Shown here: piece after piece, positions 19,446 through 29,237 of the stretch
How the letters are laid out: each line of letters opens with the position of its first letter
Numbering within the stretch: the stretch's first letter is position 1
Assembly (NCBI GenBank): GCA_933822405.4
Contig: CAKOGP040001714.1
Location: 372,001 to 436,000 of the forward strand
Reading direction: 5' to 3'
Source: Cylindrotheca closterium
Taxonomy: Eukaryota; Bacillariophyta; Bacillariophyceae; Bacillariales; Bacillariaceae
DNA: 64,000 nucleotides
The notes under the pieces: model-generated
What the model was told of the DNA's origin: nothing
Databases searched by the model: none
Seen by the model: the letters and a program-made list of their open reading frames with translations, nothing else
Position numbers and translations under genes: made by a program

Positions 19446-21020
19446 TTACCATGTGACATATTCTGGACGACTGTATCCATCGTAGTAGTTATCATATCGT
19501 GGATAGTCTCCATAATTGTTATTGTAGTTGTAGTTCCCGTAGTTATCATTGTAGTTGCCATTGTAGTTGTTGTTGTAGTCGTTGTTGCCAACATTGGCAT
19601 AGTCATTACGTCCACCATTTCGGTTGTTGTTGCTGTAGTTGTTGCTGTAGTTGTTGCTGTATCTTGAGCTGCCACTTCGGGTGCCATATCCACCATTACC
19701 ATTACCATTACCATTGTAGTTGTAGTTGTTACCGTATCGAGAATTGTACGAACCGCCATTGTTGCTGAATCCACTCTTCAAATTGTCCCACCAGCTCTTT
19801 ACTTGACGGGATGGACCTTGGACATTTTCCTTGTAACCGACGGGTCGCATACCAAATCGATCGCGCTGCTGGTAGCCACCACCACGAGTGTCGTTCCATT
19901 CGTCTGGAGTGACACCGTTGCGTTGGTTGGGGGCCAGCATGGGTGGACCACCCCCAAAGGCACGAGTCTCCTGTCGTCCTACATTGGTGCGGTAGTCCTT
20001 AGATTCTTGATTCCACCAACTTCCTTGGCCTTGAGTAGGATCGTAAAGTCCATTATCGACAAAGTTGTTGTTGTTGTTGTTGTTCATCATCATCATGCGA
20101 GGATCGTTAAAGTTGTTTTGACCACCATAGACCATATTGCCATTGTACCCGTTCTGCATGTTTGCGCCGCGGCCAGGACCGGGGATCACATTGCGTTGAC
20201 GTTTGGAATCTTGCCACTCGGCAGGAGTGACATCGTTGGGATCATAAATATTATTATCATATGTTCCAACCACTTGTCCACGTTGTCCTCCAAATCCGTA
20301 ATTGAGGTCGTTGTTGCTGTTGTACTGTGGGAGTGGTGGCGGTGGTACCTGGTTGTAATTGTTTTGGTATTCAGGCACCACTGGAGGAGGCATACCATTG
20401 TTGTACTCGTAGGCTCGTCCATCGACGTCGTTGGCCCGCAGTATTTGACGGGGACGACCAGCGTTATTTCCAAAGGCCATGTTACCGTTGGGATTGAAAT
20501 TTTCAGGGTAGCCATTGTTGTTGTAGCCCCCCGAGCCATTCTGCTTCCATTCGTCCGGAGTCACATCGTACCTGTTTGAGTTCACGTTGGCCACTGGCAA
20601 AAAGTTACTGTTGCGCATGCCATTGTTATTGTTCAAGTTGGTATTGTACTGGTTACTCGTGTAAACGCGTCGATCCAAGCGATTCTCTGAGGTGCGATAG
20701 TTCTTCTTTTCTTCGTTCCACCATCCAGCTTCTGTGGATTGCGGAGCTTCGTTGTAAATGGAAGGTGGTCCTGTCAAGGAATTGCGATTCCCATACGGAC
20801 GGGTTCTGGGTTCTCCAATGGGAGCATTGTCACGATAATCCCGGTCCCATCGTTGTTGCTGCAGGGCTGTGGGAGACGGAAACGCAAGGTTGTTGGAAGC
20901 GAAGGGGCCGCCACCGATAGTAGTACTAGTGTGAGTGGGTTGACGAAGAGCCTTGCCGTTGACGCCGAGCGAGTGAACTCCGACTGCGGCCAAGAGGATG
21001 AGTGCGGAAACAAGTCTCAT
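19446..21020 (-). CDS. Asn/Gly/Tyr-rich secreted repeat protein
   Basis: A 524-residue protein starting with a clear signal peptide (MRLVSALILLAAVGVHSLG). The rest is low-complexity and polar, with two short motifs in loose alternation. One is W-x3-[DE]-x-x-YR[DT] followed about ten residues later by TR or RR and Tyr or Phe (WDRDYRD, WWNEEKKNYRT, WWNQESKDYRT). The other is VTPDEW or VTPAEW (three copies). The last 110 residues are almost only Asn, Gly, Tyr and Ser. There is no membrane segment after the signal and no Phe at the cleavage site, so export to the cell surface or wall is likely. Tyr-rich, Asn-rich extracellular proteins in diatoms can be wall or adhesive components; that role is inference here. 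Confidence 0.75.
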   Translation of the reverse strand: MRLVSALILLAAVGVHSLGVNGKALRQPTHTSTTIGGGPFASNNLAFPSPTALQQQRWDRDYRDNAPIGEPRTRPYGNRNSLTGPPSIYNEAPQSTEAGWWNEEKKNYRTSENRLDRRVYTSNQYNTNLNNNNGMRNSNFLPVANVNSNRYDVTPDEWKQNGSGGYNNNGYPENFNPNGNMAFGNNAGRPRQILRANDVDGRAYEYNNGMPPPVVPEYQNNYNQVPPPPLPQYNSNNDLNYGFGGQRGQVVGTYDNNIYDPNDVTPAEWQDSKRQRNVIPGPGRGANMQNGYNGNMVYGGQNNFNDPRMMMMNNNNNNNFVDNGLYDPTQGQGSWWNQESKDYRTNVGRQETRAFGGGPPMLAPNQRNGVTPDEWNDTRGGGYQQRDRFGMRPVGYKENVQGPSRQVKSWWDNLKSGFSNNGGSYNSRYGNNYNYNGNGNGNGGYGTRSGSSRYSNNYSNNYSNNNRNGGRNDYANVGNNDYNNNYNGNYNDNYGNYNYNNNYGDYPRYDNYYDGYSRPEYVTW

Positions 21021-22435
21021 TGTAATTGTTGTTGAATATTCGTTTACTGCGGCTCTACTGGCTGGGTAAACGTCGTTGTGCGTTGTTGTTGTTGTTTGTA
21101 GAAACGTTGAGGTAGATGAGTGCTGCAGTAGGTATAGACTGAGTCTTCAAAGGAGTGCTTGCTACAGTATGGATTGCTTGGAATCCAAAGAACGAAAAGG
21201 GCTACTGTATGTACCGGTATGCTGCACAACAAGGTGTTTGTGATTTGCTATAGAATTCCTCACATTCATTTCCTCCAACCACAACATGTCATCTGCTTGG
21301 CGAGAATGATTCGAATGACGTGGCCAGAATACTTAACGAATTTTCGTCCGTTTTACGTTGGAATTCCTATGTCGGCGAGTACGTCAGTAAAAGTAGTAGT
21401 GGATTATTTTTCCTTTTGCAATCGTGAGCGATCACCACGTTGGGGGTGTCATCCTGCATGTGGTGTGTGTGATGTGACGTGACATCGCATTCGAATGAAT
21501 CTTACTTTGGAGGTGTGATGGATTGAATGAATGGAAATTGGCGTTGCTACACTGTTTCCTCTCTTTTTATTCACCAATTTTTTTCACAACGGGCAAAATG
21601 AATACATACAGTGTACATCATTGATTCCTCATTGCCATACGGGTGAGTTGCCTTGATAAAAACTCAGTTGCCCCCCCCCCTCCCTCCCCCAATTTTTCAT
21701 ACTCAAGGATCACCACTTGATTGTACCGGTATGTAACTTTCTTAGATTGTTTAATTAAACCTAATAAATTATAATGTTACCTTGTGGCAAGCACAAAGAT
21801 GCTTCCCTCGCCCAAAGTTCTCATTACTCCACTCGTTTGTTGTTGTTATTGATTGCGGATTATTATATGATGGACCGATTTTACTTCTGATCAAACCAAC
21901 TTTTCAAAAAGTCATCATTACTCGTCGTTGTGTGACGTGCACGGTTTGAAATCCATCATCTTGCTGCTTTGGCCAACGGCTTTAGCCTTCGCATCTTACA
22001 GCTCTTGATGCCGTTGGTGATGCTGAACCTTCGCTTCGAATAAGCTTCTGATCAAAAGAGTTCCGATTGACCCAGTTGACCGAACTGTAGGGCGTCCGTT
22101 CCTCGATTGCCTTCTTTGGAAGGAGGGACTGACAACTACCGCCGTTCGTACATTGTCGGTATTTTTCAACCACCATCATGTGTGATGCTTCATCGGATGT
22201 TTTAGGAGATCCATAGAATCATCAATCAATCGATCAATCAATCAATCAATCGATTCATCAATCAATCAATCATCCTCAACAACAACAAGAAATTCAAAAA
22301 CGAGTGTATTGACAGTAGAAACTATACCTACTACTAGACTCACCTTTGACGCACCCGTACGCTGCAATATATATTTCTCGGAGCAGACTTGACAATTGAC
22401 ACACATACACATATACACAAAAAGAAGAAAAGATC
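21021..22435. other. Intergenic between divergent genes; microsatellites
   Basis: No supported gene. Contains a C-rich tract (near 21670) and an atca-unit microsatellite at about 22223-22273, about 160 bp upstream of the RF1 start. It must hold promoters for the secreted protein gene (leftward) and for RF1 (rightward). Confidence 0.5.
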
Positions 22436-23938
22436 ATGAAGTTCACAGGATTGTTTTCCAGTTGTCTCTTGGTTCTGTCCACCTCGGCGGGGACCCAAGC
22501 CTTTGTGCTGCCCAACAAAAGCATTTTAAAATCGGTAGAACTTTTGGCCATGGACATTGGAATGGAAAGTCGATTGGATGGTATCCAACGATCTTACAAT
22601 GCCTTGACCGAGCGATTGGGAGATCCCGATGTGATTGGCGACTCCAAATTGCTACAAAAAGTAATGTCGGACAGAGCCCAAATTGAAGAAACGGTCTTGG
22701 CGTACGAAGAGTACTGTCGTTTGAAGGAAGAATCGGCAGGTGCCAAGGAACTCTTTCAAGAGGCTGGTGATGATCCAGAATTGAAAGAAATGGCACGAGC
22801 GGAAATGAAGGAGATTGAACCTCAGTTGGATGAGCTCGAAGAAAAGATGAAGGTTCTGCTTCTTCCAAAGGACCCAAATGATGATCGTAATATCATGCTT
22901 GAAATTCGTGCCGGAACTGGTGGATCAGAAGCTTCTATTTTTGCTGGTACGTAGGGGTGTTCTTGGTTGGGTGTTGATCGGAATGAAGGAATGCCAATCG
23001 TGGTTGTCAACATGCCTGCCAATCGTGGTTCTTTTGTCGTTTTACGTTGAAATCTAACGAACCCTATTTTATATTCTTGTCACGCCACACAGGAGATTTA
23101 GTAGATGTCTACCGCAAGTACATTAACTCTCAAGGGTGGCAAGCTAAGATTATTGACGAATCCAGTGGAGATGATGGAGGTTTCAAAAACATTGTCATGC
23201 AAGTAAATGGTGACAGTGTCTACTCCAAAATGAAATGGGAAGCCGGTGTGCATCGAGTCCAACGTGTGCCAGCGACCGAATCGCAAGGCCGTGTGCACAC
23301 TTCCACAGCGACCGTTGCCATTATGCCAGAGTGTGACGATGTCGATGTCAATATCGACGCCAAGGATATTGAAATGTCCACCATGCGATCCGGTGGTGCT
23401 GGAGGACAGGTACGATTTTTTGTTTTCAATTCATTCTTGAGACACCATCAGTCATGGTAACATTGTATTTTGGAACAGTGCAAACTCTCACAACCACGTT
23501 CTCTCCTTTCAATTCGACATGACCACCACTGATATTTTCTACATGCAACTGCAGAATGTCAACAAAGTTGAAACAGCTGTTGATTTGCTGCACAAACCAA
23601 CAGGCATCCGAATCAAGTGTACACAAGAGCGATCTCAATTAAAAAATAAAGAGTTGGCGATGCAGATGCTCCGAAGCAAATTGTTTGACATGGAAAACGA
23701 AAAGCGAGAAATGGAAGAGCGTGCTCGAAGAGGGTCTCAAGTTGGAACGGGCGGTCGATCCGAAAAGATCCGAACCTACAACTGGAAGGATTCTAGATGC
23801 AGTGATCACAGAATTGGACAGAATTATCCTCTTTCTCAATTTCTGAATGGTGACATTGATCCCATGATTAGTGCTATGATCATGAAGGATCAAGAAGAAA
23901 AGCTCAAGGAATTGTCAGAAGAATCTGCTGCTAGCTAA
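22436..23938 (+). CDS. prfA: Plastid peptide chain release factor 1 (three exons)
   Basis: Exons are 22436-22946, 23093-23409 and 23555-23938, with GT-AG introns of 146 and 145 bp. The joined product is 403 residues. It has a signal peptide followed by TQAFVLPNK, the diatom plastid presequence pattern, so it terminates translation on plastid ribosomes. Domain signs are the helical N-terminal domain, [17 protein letters not shown] (restored across intron 1), the stop-codon tripeptide PAT at 230-232 (RF1 type, reading UAA and UAG) and GGAGGQ with GGQ at 274-276, exactly at the end of exon 2. The GGQ loop triggers peptide release. The C-terminus has the usual [15 protein letters not shown]. The length matches bacterial RF1 plus a presequence. 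Confidence 0.95.
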
Positions 23939-24060
23939 ATTGTCCTACTTTGGTTCATTGTATGGTTTTGTGTCTCTAATTGTGTTTGTGTGTGTATGTG
24001 TGTGTATGTGTGTATATTCATCTGATTGCGCACCTTAGCAAAGACCAACCTAGTTTTTGT

Positions 24061-25536
24061 CTAGGCGCTGCCGTCAGTAACAACGTACAAAACTCCATGT
24101 TCATCTAAGGATTTGAGTATTTGGTCAAGGTTCGGTCGAAGCAACAATCCTCCATGAGTATCAATGAGCAAGGGCTGATAGTGACCAGGTAGATATTGAA
24201 TGGTCAAGGTGTTCGCAGCCTTTCCCTCCTCTGACATCTTCTCGTAATACTTGCCCTTGTAAATGTCACAGACACCGGAGGTTGTGTCGAAAATGACAAT
24301 GGCCCAGTCGCTAATCATGGCATCCCGAGAATCGAGCAAGTACACCAAAAAATCCGAGAAGGCTTGCACATGTTCACCAACTTGTCCAGACGCTACCCAT
24401 TCTGGATGAGCAGCCACGACTGCTGCTTCAATGAACCGCTTAAATGATAGTGCCGTTTGTCGCAACATGTAAATGTCTTCGTCCATATTGTCCATAGCGC
24501 CAATCCCAGACAAGTACGATGTCGCCAACGAGAGGTAGAAACAAGAGTTTTCAATCTTCTGATTTTGTTCATTGAAGTTGATGGAGCCTGCATCGACTGC
24601 CTGTAAACCAAGACTTGTCATAACCTTGACCTGGGAGCTAATGTTAGAATCCAAGTTGGCCCCATGACTTGTGAACAACTCTTGCACGAGGCGACGGTGA
24701 TCCTTCAACTCCGAATCCCAATGTGCTGTGCTCTTCAACGAACCACCACCTTTCTCCACAACGGAAGAAGTCGAGGAAACAAGGATTGACTGATATGCTC
24801 GAGCAATCCTTTCAAAATCGGAGGCCGATCCGCCCTTGTCGGGATGGTGAATTCGGGCCAAACGGCGATACGCCTTTTTGATATCCGCACGACTTGCAGC
24901 TTTGTCCACGCCCAGCACTTGGTAGGGTGTCTCCGTTTCATTATTCTTTCTTGACATGACTGGTGCATCCTTCCCTTGCCGCACCACTAAAGCACAATCC
25001 AATAGTGACAGCTCCAACGCACGCTTGAGAGCATTCTCTTCCAGAAAATTCGGGTCCTCTTGGGACAGTACTTGTAGTGTCTGCGACAGTGACTCCACAA
25101 GGTGCAAGTCTCTTCGTTTGATGCTGGGTTCATATCCCTCGCAATTCACTTCAGACCAGTGTTGGTCATCTCGAAGGTTCGTCACTGCCTGCAACCACAA
25201 GTTTGCATCGACAATGGGAATATTCAATGATCGGGCCAAGGAGCATTCAATATTCTGGGTGTAATCTTCTTCTTGAGAATTTTGGATCCACAATGCGTGG
25301 GTTGCTTCTTCCATCTCCCGAGTAACCTGTCCTCCCATGGTATGAACAATCTGAAAGGTCAAGTTCGTTTGAGATTTTCGGTTCAACAAATACAACTTTG
25401 CTCCATTTAGACGTCGTGTCATCCCATTACGTTTGGTAGAAAATACAATCCACGGGTCTAGTGCTGGTGGCCACTGAAGAGATCCTAATGTTGTTGTTGG
25501 TGGTGGTTGTTGTTGCAAGCAGGCAGTGGCGCTCAT
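24061..25536 (-). CDS. BRCT-like, J-domain and OTU-like fusion protein
   Basis: A 491-residue protein from the ATG at 25536; an in-frame ATG at 25641 would add 35 residues. Residues 44-118 resemble a BRCT domain: GAKLYLL at the first strand, MGGQV, ATHALW, then [13 protein letters not shown]. Residues 203-252 are a J domain, [20 protein letters not shown], with the HPD tripeptide at 231-233 that stimulates Hsp70. Residues 325-460 look like an OTU-type cysteine protease: [10 protein letters not shown] with candidate nucleophile Cys332, a helical middle, SDWAIVIFD, and [11 protein letters not shown] with candidate His452. The J domain is secure, BRCT is likely and OTU is tentative. The combination suggests a nuclear factor linking chaperone recruitment to deubiquitination. 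It is convergent with the RF1 gene. Confidence 0.75.
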   Translation of the reverse strand: MSATACLQQQPPPTTTLGSLQWPPALDPWIVFSTKRNGMTRRLNGAKLYLLNRKSQTNLTFQIVHTMGGQVTREMEEATHALWIQNSQEEDYTQNIECSLARSLNIPIVDANLWLQAVTNLRDDQHWSEVNCEGYEPSIKRRDLHLVESLSQTLQVLSQEDPNFLEENALKRALELSLLDCALVVRQGKDAPVMSRKNNETETPYQVLGVDKAASRADIKKAYRRLARIHHPDKGGSASDFERIARAYQSILVSSTSSVVEKGGGSLKSTAHWDSELKDHRRLVQELFTSHGANLDSNISSQVKVMTSLGLQAVDAGSINFNEQNQKIENSCFYLSLATSYLSGIGAMDNMDEDIYMLRQTALSFKRFIEAAVVAAHPEWVASGQVGEHVQAFSDFLVYLLDSRDAMISDWAIVIFDTTSGVCDIYKGKYYEKMSEEGKAANTLTIQYLPGHYQPLLIDTHGGLLLRPNLDQILKSLDEHGVLYVVTDGSA

Positions 25537-25798
25537 TTCTGTCCTTGCTTGGATTCTTATCAAATTGTGGAAAAAGGATCTTGGACAATTTTGGGATTGG
25601 TTCACGGAATTCGAAAAATCGTTCCGAATACGGTTTGACACCCGTCTTGCGCAGTCGTGGTGGTGGAGTGCAATATTTGCATACTAGAAATAATCACGGA
25701 AGCTAAAAATGTATTCTTATTTTACAATGTTCAATCATTAATAATAAACCCCGTTCCGTGTTCCCATGATGGTGTATAATATGTTGCAATTGTAGTGT

Positions 25799-27390
25799 TT
25801 ATATTGCAACTCGTGCTTTCTTGTTTGGAACGGAATCGAAAGGATATGATGATGATACTGGGAATGGCTCGGCATCGTTGTTCATGTTTGGCATTGCCGC
25901 TGCTGCGGACCCACCATTCTTGGAGTTGCGTTTCGTCGTCGTACGAAAGCATTTGCTGACCTTGTCTCTTGCGTTCTCGTCGCTGGCTTCTGCCCAGCCA
26001 ACTCCTGCACATTCATCCGAATCGTGAGACCGTTCCAAGAATCGACCTCCACCATCCTTGATGATTTCCACAATCGTCCAGTTGAGGTTCGTCTTGTGTA
26101 GTTTTCGAGCAGCCTTGTATTCGTGTCGCTTCTCGTCCACGATTCGGGCAAGTTCCAAATTACCGGGATGTTCCTGCTGATGCCATCCGCGGCCCATTAG
26201 AACATCTCTTGAACGTGGATGCAGGATGCGTCCCCCTTGCTCTTTCCTTCTTTCTTCGGCCTGTATTTGCTCTTCAATAAAGGCGTGTATCTTGGAGCAG
26301 TCCATCTGGCCATTATGGTCAAGAGGAAGGGACTCGTATGGAATGCCAAAGTTTTGCAAGGAGTATTTGATCTCCAGTGGAGATCCAAAGTGTGATCGGA
26401 AGCGCAACCTTGCGGCAGAGCCAACAATCATTTGCAGCATTGATAGGATGGGCTGCACAATCTCGTTATCATAGCAAAAGTGTACGCCCAGTATCTGTTG
26501 CGGCATGGCCTTTGCGATCATTGATGATCTCAAGAGAAGGTCAAGATGAAGGTTCGGAGTGGAGTAGTGTACATTGTAGTGCACCTGTACGGTTCCGTGC
26601 CTTTGAACTTCGGGATCTGTCAGTTTGCACATCATTATGTACCAAATGGCTCGGAGCTGTTAAGGTTAGAAGAGGTTGAAAGAAATATAAAGTTAGGTTT
26701 TGAATATAAGTAAGATATAACAACACAATCATAAGCTTCTGCTTCACGTACCTGATCATCTGCATTTTCATAGCGCAGAGAAGCAAAGGAAAAGAAGACG
26801 ATTGCTCTGCCTGCTTTATCCCTGTTGGGAAGAAGCTGCACAGCCCCCGATGAGAGTGCATTCCTCGTTCCTTCATTGAGATCTTCATACGTTATTTCCT
26901 TGCCCAAGTTATCATACCCAAAGAGTTCTAGCTTGTACTTGAAGTGATCAACAATCTTGATCGCAGTCTTCTTGGGGTCAAATTTGCATGCTCGTAAGAA
27001 CATGAGAATGAAGTTCTCGCTGTTCACGTATTCTGGGTTGAGGAAGACAGCCTTGTTGTGTGCCGCTTTGAGGCGTATGCTGGCAATCTCGTTGCGTGTG
27101 TCTGCAATTGTTTGGGCGAGCGTCTCGTGGCATTCCTTTCCAGGTCTCGAGACGCCGTGTAGGTCTTCGTAAACAACCTCCCGCTCCTGGAAGGTCAGCT
27201 TGTTCATTTCGTTTGCTACTAGTACTGTCATCTCGTCCACCGGGACAACGGTTGGGTTGTCCTGGGTTCCTCGGGTACTGCGGAAACAAGAAGGCTCCGG
27301 TGTGGTTCCCATATTCTGATTGTTCGGACTACTGCCATCGCAGCAACCCGTGTTGTACTGAACGTCCAATATGGAGTTGTTTGATGTCAT
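25799..27390 (-). CDS. CRAL-TRIO-like plus DUF6824-like protein (two exons)
   Basis: Exon 1 is 27390-26752 and exon 2 is 26656-25799, with a 95-bp GT-AG intron joined in phase 0 (DDQ|LRAIWYI). The product is 498 residues. Residues about 100-350 follow the Sec14/CRAL-TRIO pattern: FLRACKFDPKKTAIKIVDHF, then LLPNRDKAGRAIVFFS, later RFRSHFGSPLEIKYSL and PYESLPLDHNGQMD. That fold binds a lipid or other hydrophobic ligand. Residues about 370-450 match the diatom-expanded DUF6824 type: RDVLMGRGWHQQEHPGN, LARIVDEKRHEYKAARKLHK, then IKDGGGRFLER and ARDKVSKCFR, thought to be DNA-associated. The basic C-terminus ends VPNKKARVAI. A lipid-sensing nuclear regulator is an inference. Confidence 0.8.
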
Positions 27391-28112
27391 GGTTATCTAC
27401 TGCTGTATTGCTTGTCGTTTGCTTTCTGTTGTTGGTGTTGTTGATGTTGTTGCTCTGTGTATTGTATGTAATCTTACTATCGCTATGGAGGAGGCTGCTG
27501 TTGTGCCCGGTTTCTTACGATTGACTCCGAAGTGCCGGCTGTAGAATCCACGGTAACTTTGGCTACAGCGATCTCTACGAAGAAAAGCAGCTGGATGGGA
27601 GCGGGCATCGATACGAATTGTCCGAGTGACTTTTTTTCGACACATCACTTAACGATTTTGGTCCGACCTAGGCCCGAAAAAAAGCTTCCTTCTTATCTAC
27701 GTTCATGTACGTACGTGGGATCACTACAATGTCTGTCCGTTTGCCAACGATTCAATGTCCAAGATTGAACGTTCGGGTGTATCAATTCCATCTCCGCCAC
27801 ATGTTTGTACTTAAGAACACTGTAGACACAAATAACAGTAACCGGTACGTAAGAGGAATAAGAGCCAACTTCAATTCTAAATAACGAACTTTGCATCTCA
27901 GAAACCATTTTACGATTCTCACTCCTTAAGTAAAGACGGAAATTTCAAATTTTCAACGCTAATAGTGATCATGTCGAAATCGTTCCATCAATGAGTTGGA
28001 AGCGTTCGTGATGGGGGCTTTCTCTGCTTTTTATTCGCGACAATTTTTGCTAAGACTGCGTTTGTGATGCCAGCTGCCACGATCATAATATGGGAACACA
28101 TGACAAAGGAGT
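27391..28112. other. Intergenic, no gene seen
   Basis: No frame with a recognisable domain. Contains GGTAC-type palindromic words near 27841. Upstream sequence of the CRAL-TRIO/DUF6824 gene. Confidence 0.4.
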
Positions 28113-28529
28113 GGAGGACTTATTTACTTTTCCATCAAGTTGAACATTCTTTGTAGTGCGAAGAAATCCTGTTGTCACCGGTACGCTGGTACCAGTAGCA
28201 TATTACGATGTTGTATAAAAAAATGATCCTCCCTCCTCTACGGTAACCACGTGCAACACGCAATCTACTTCTAAAGCACAAAAGGTAGTAGTTCCAAGGA
28301 CCTATTTACTTCTTCCCATGTTGAACTCCCTCCTCTGCAAATGCACTCCGAAAATCATGATAATTTCCTCAATGGAGGTTTGTTGAACCATCTTGTGTTC
28401 CCATAAGAGTGTTCCCACACCAGTGGTATTTAATGTTCCTTCCACCACACACCACACACCATTTACTTCAACCATACTGTAATAGTCAGTACCGGGGACC
28501 TATTTACTTTTCCTGATCATGTTGAACAG
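28113..28529. repeat. Three spaced copies of a 33-bp element
   Basis: The element ggacctatttacttttcc followed by atgttgaac occurs at about 28115-28145, 28297-28326 and 28496-28526, with small differences. Spacing is about 181 and 199 bp. The sequences between the copies do not align well, so these look like dispersed copies of a short element rather than a satellite. A perfect 11-bp inverted repeat (28586-28596 and 28607-28617) follows. The rest up to 29237 holds no supported gene. Confidence 0.6.
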
Positions 28530-29237
28530 CAATGGTCCTGTCATCGTTGCAGCAATTCAAAATAGAGAAAGTTCAATGACGACTCCAATAGAGCTAGGTT
28601 AGTATTTAGCTCTATTGAACCCAAGTTGAAACGAATCATACAGTATATTTCTTCCTCTAGACCATCATGCTGTACTACGGCGATACTATCATCATTGCCA
28701 TGATTTCTCCAGCATGGCCACCAGACACCAGCCAGGACCCTTTTTTTTCCGGTAGCCTACCAATCCAGATTGGACTACAGTACTGTAGCTTGTTGTCCCC
28801 AAGAAGCAGGAAAAAGAATCGTCTCTTTCCACTCCACTGTTTCTCCTCAAGACCTCTTTTTTTCTTTCCGGTCACGGTGTAGTGAAGGAAGGGCCCGCCG
28901 CAACCAACAATATGATGGCCAATTAATAATGAAAGGATGGACGGACCATCAAGAAGAGGACATGACTATAGTGACCGGTACAGTATGTTTCTGTTGTCTG
29001 GCCGACGTGCGACGTGCACCATATCTTTTTTGGCTTGACACGCACGCGTTCGGAACCAAAATATAAAATAATTCTTCGGTTGTTGATCGAGATTGTTGAT
29101 GCCTCCTCGATCTTGATAGGATCGTTGCTCTTTGTTTGTTATTTTTGAAATAATCTTGACACTATTCTTCCTCGACTAATAATCAAGAGAGTGGATAAGG
29201 TTATATATTAACATCTGCAGTATTCATTCAATTCATC

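Noticed and set aside
19803..20579. Val/Ile-rich plus-strand frame of 258 codons
   Set aside because: It is the antisense of the Asn-rich secreted protein; Asn codons read backwards give Val and Ile.
26957..27524. Plus-strand frames opposite CRAL-TRIO exon 1 and its upstream region
   Set aside because: Antisense to a well supported exon, with no domain or splice signals of their own.
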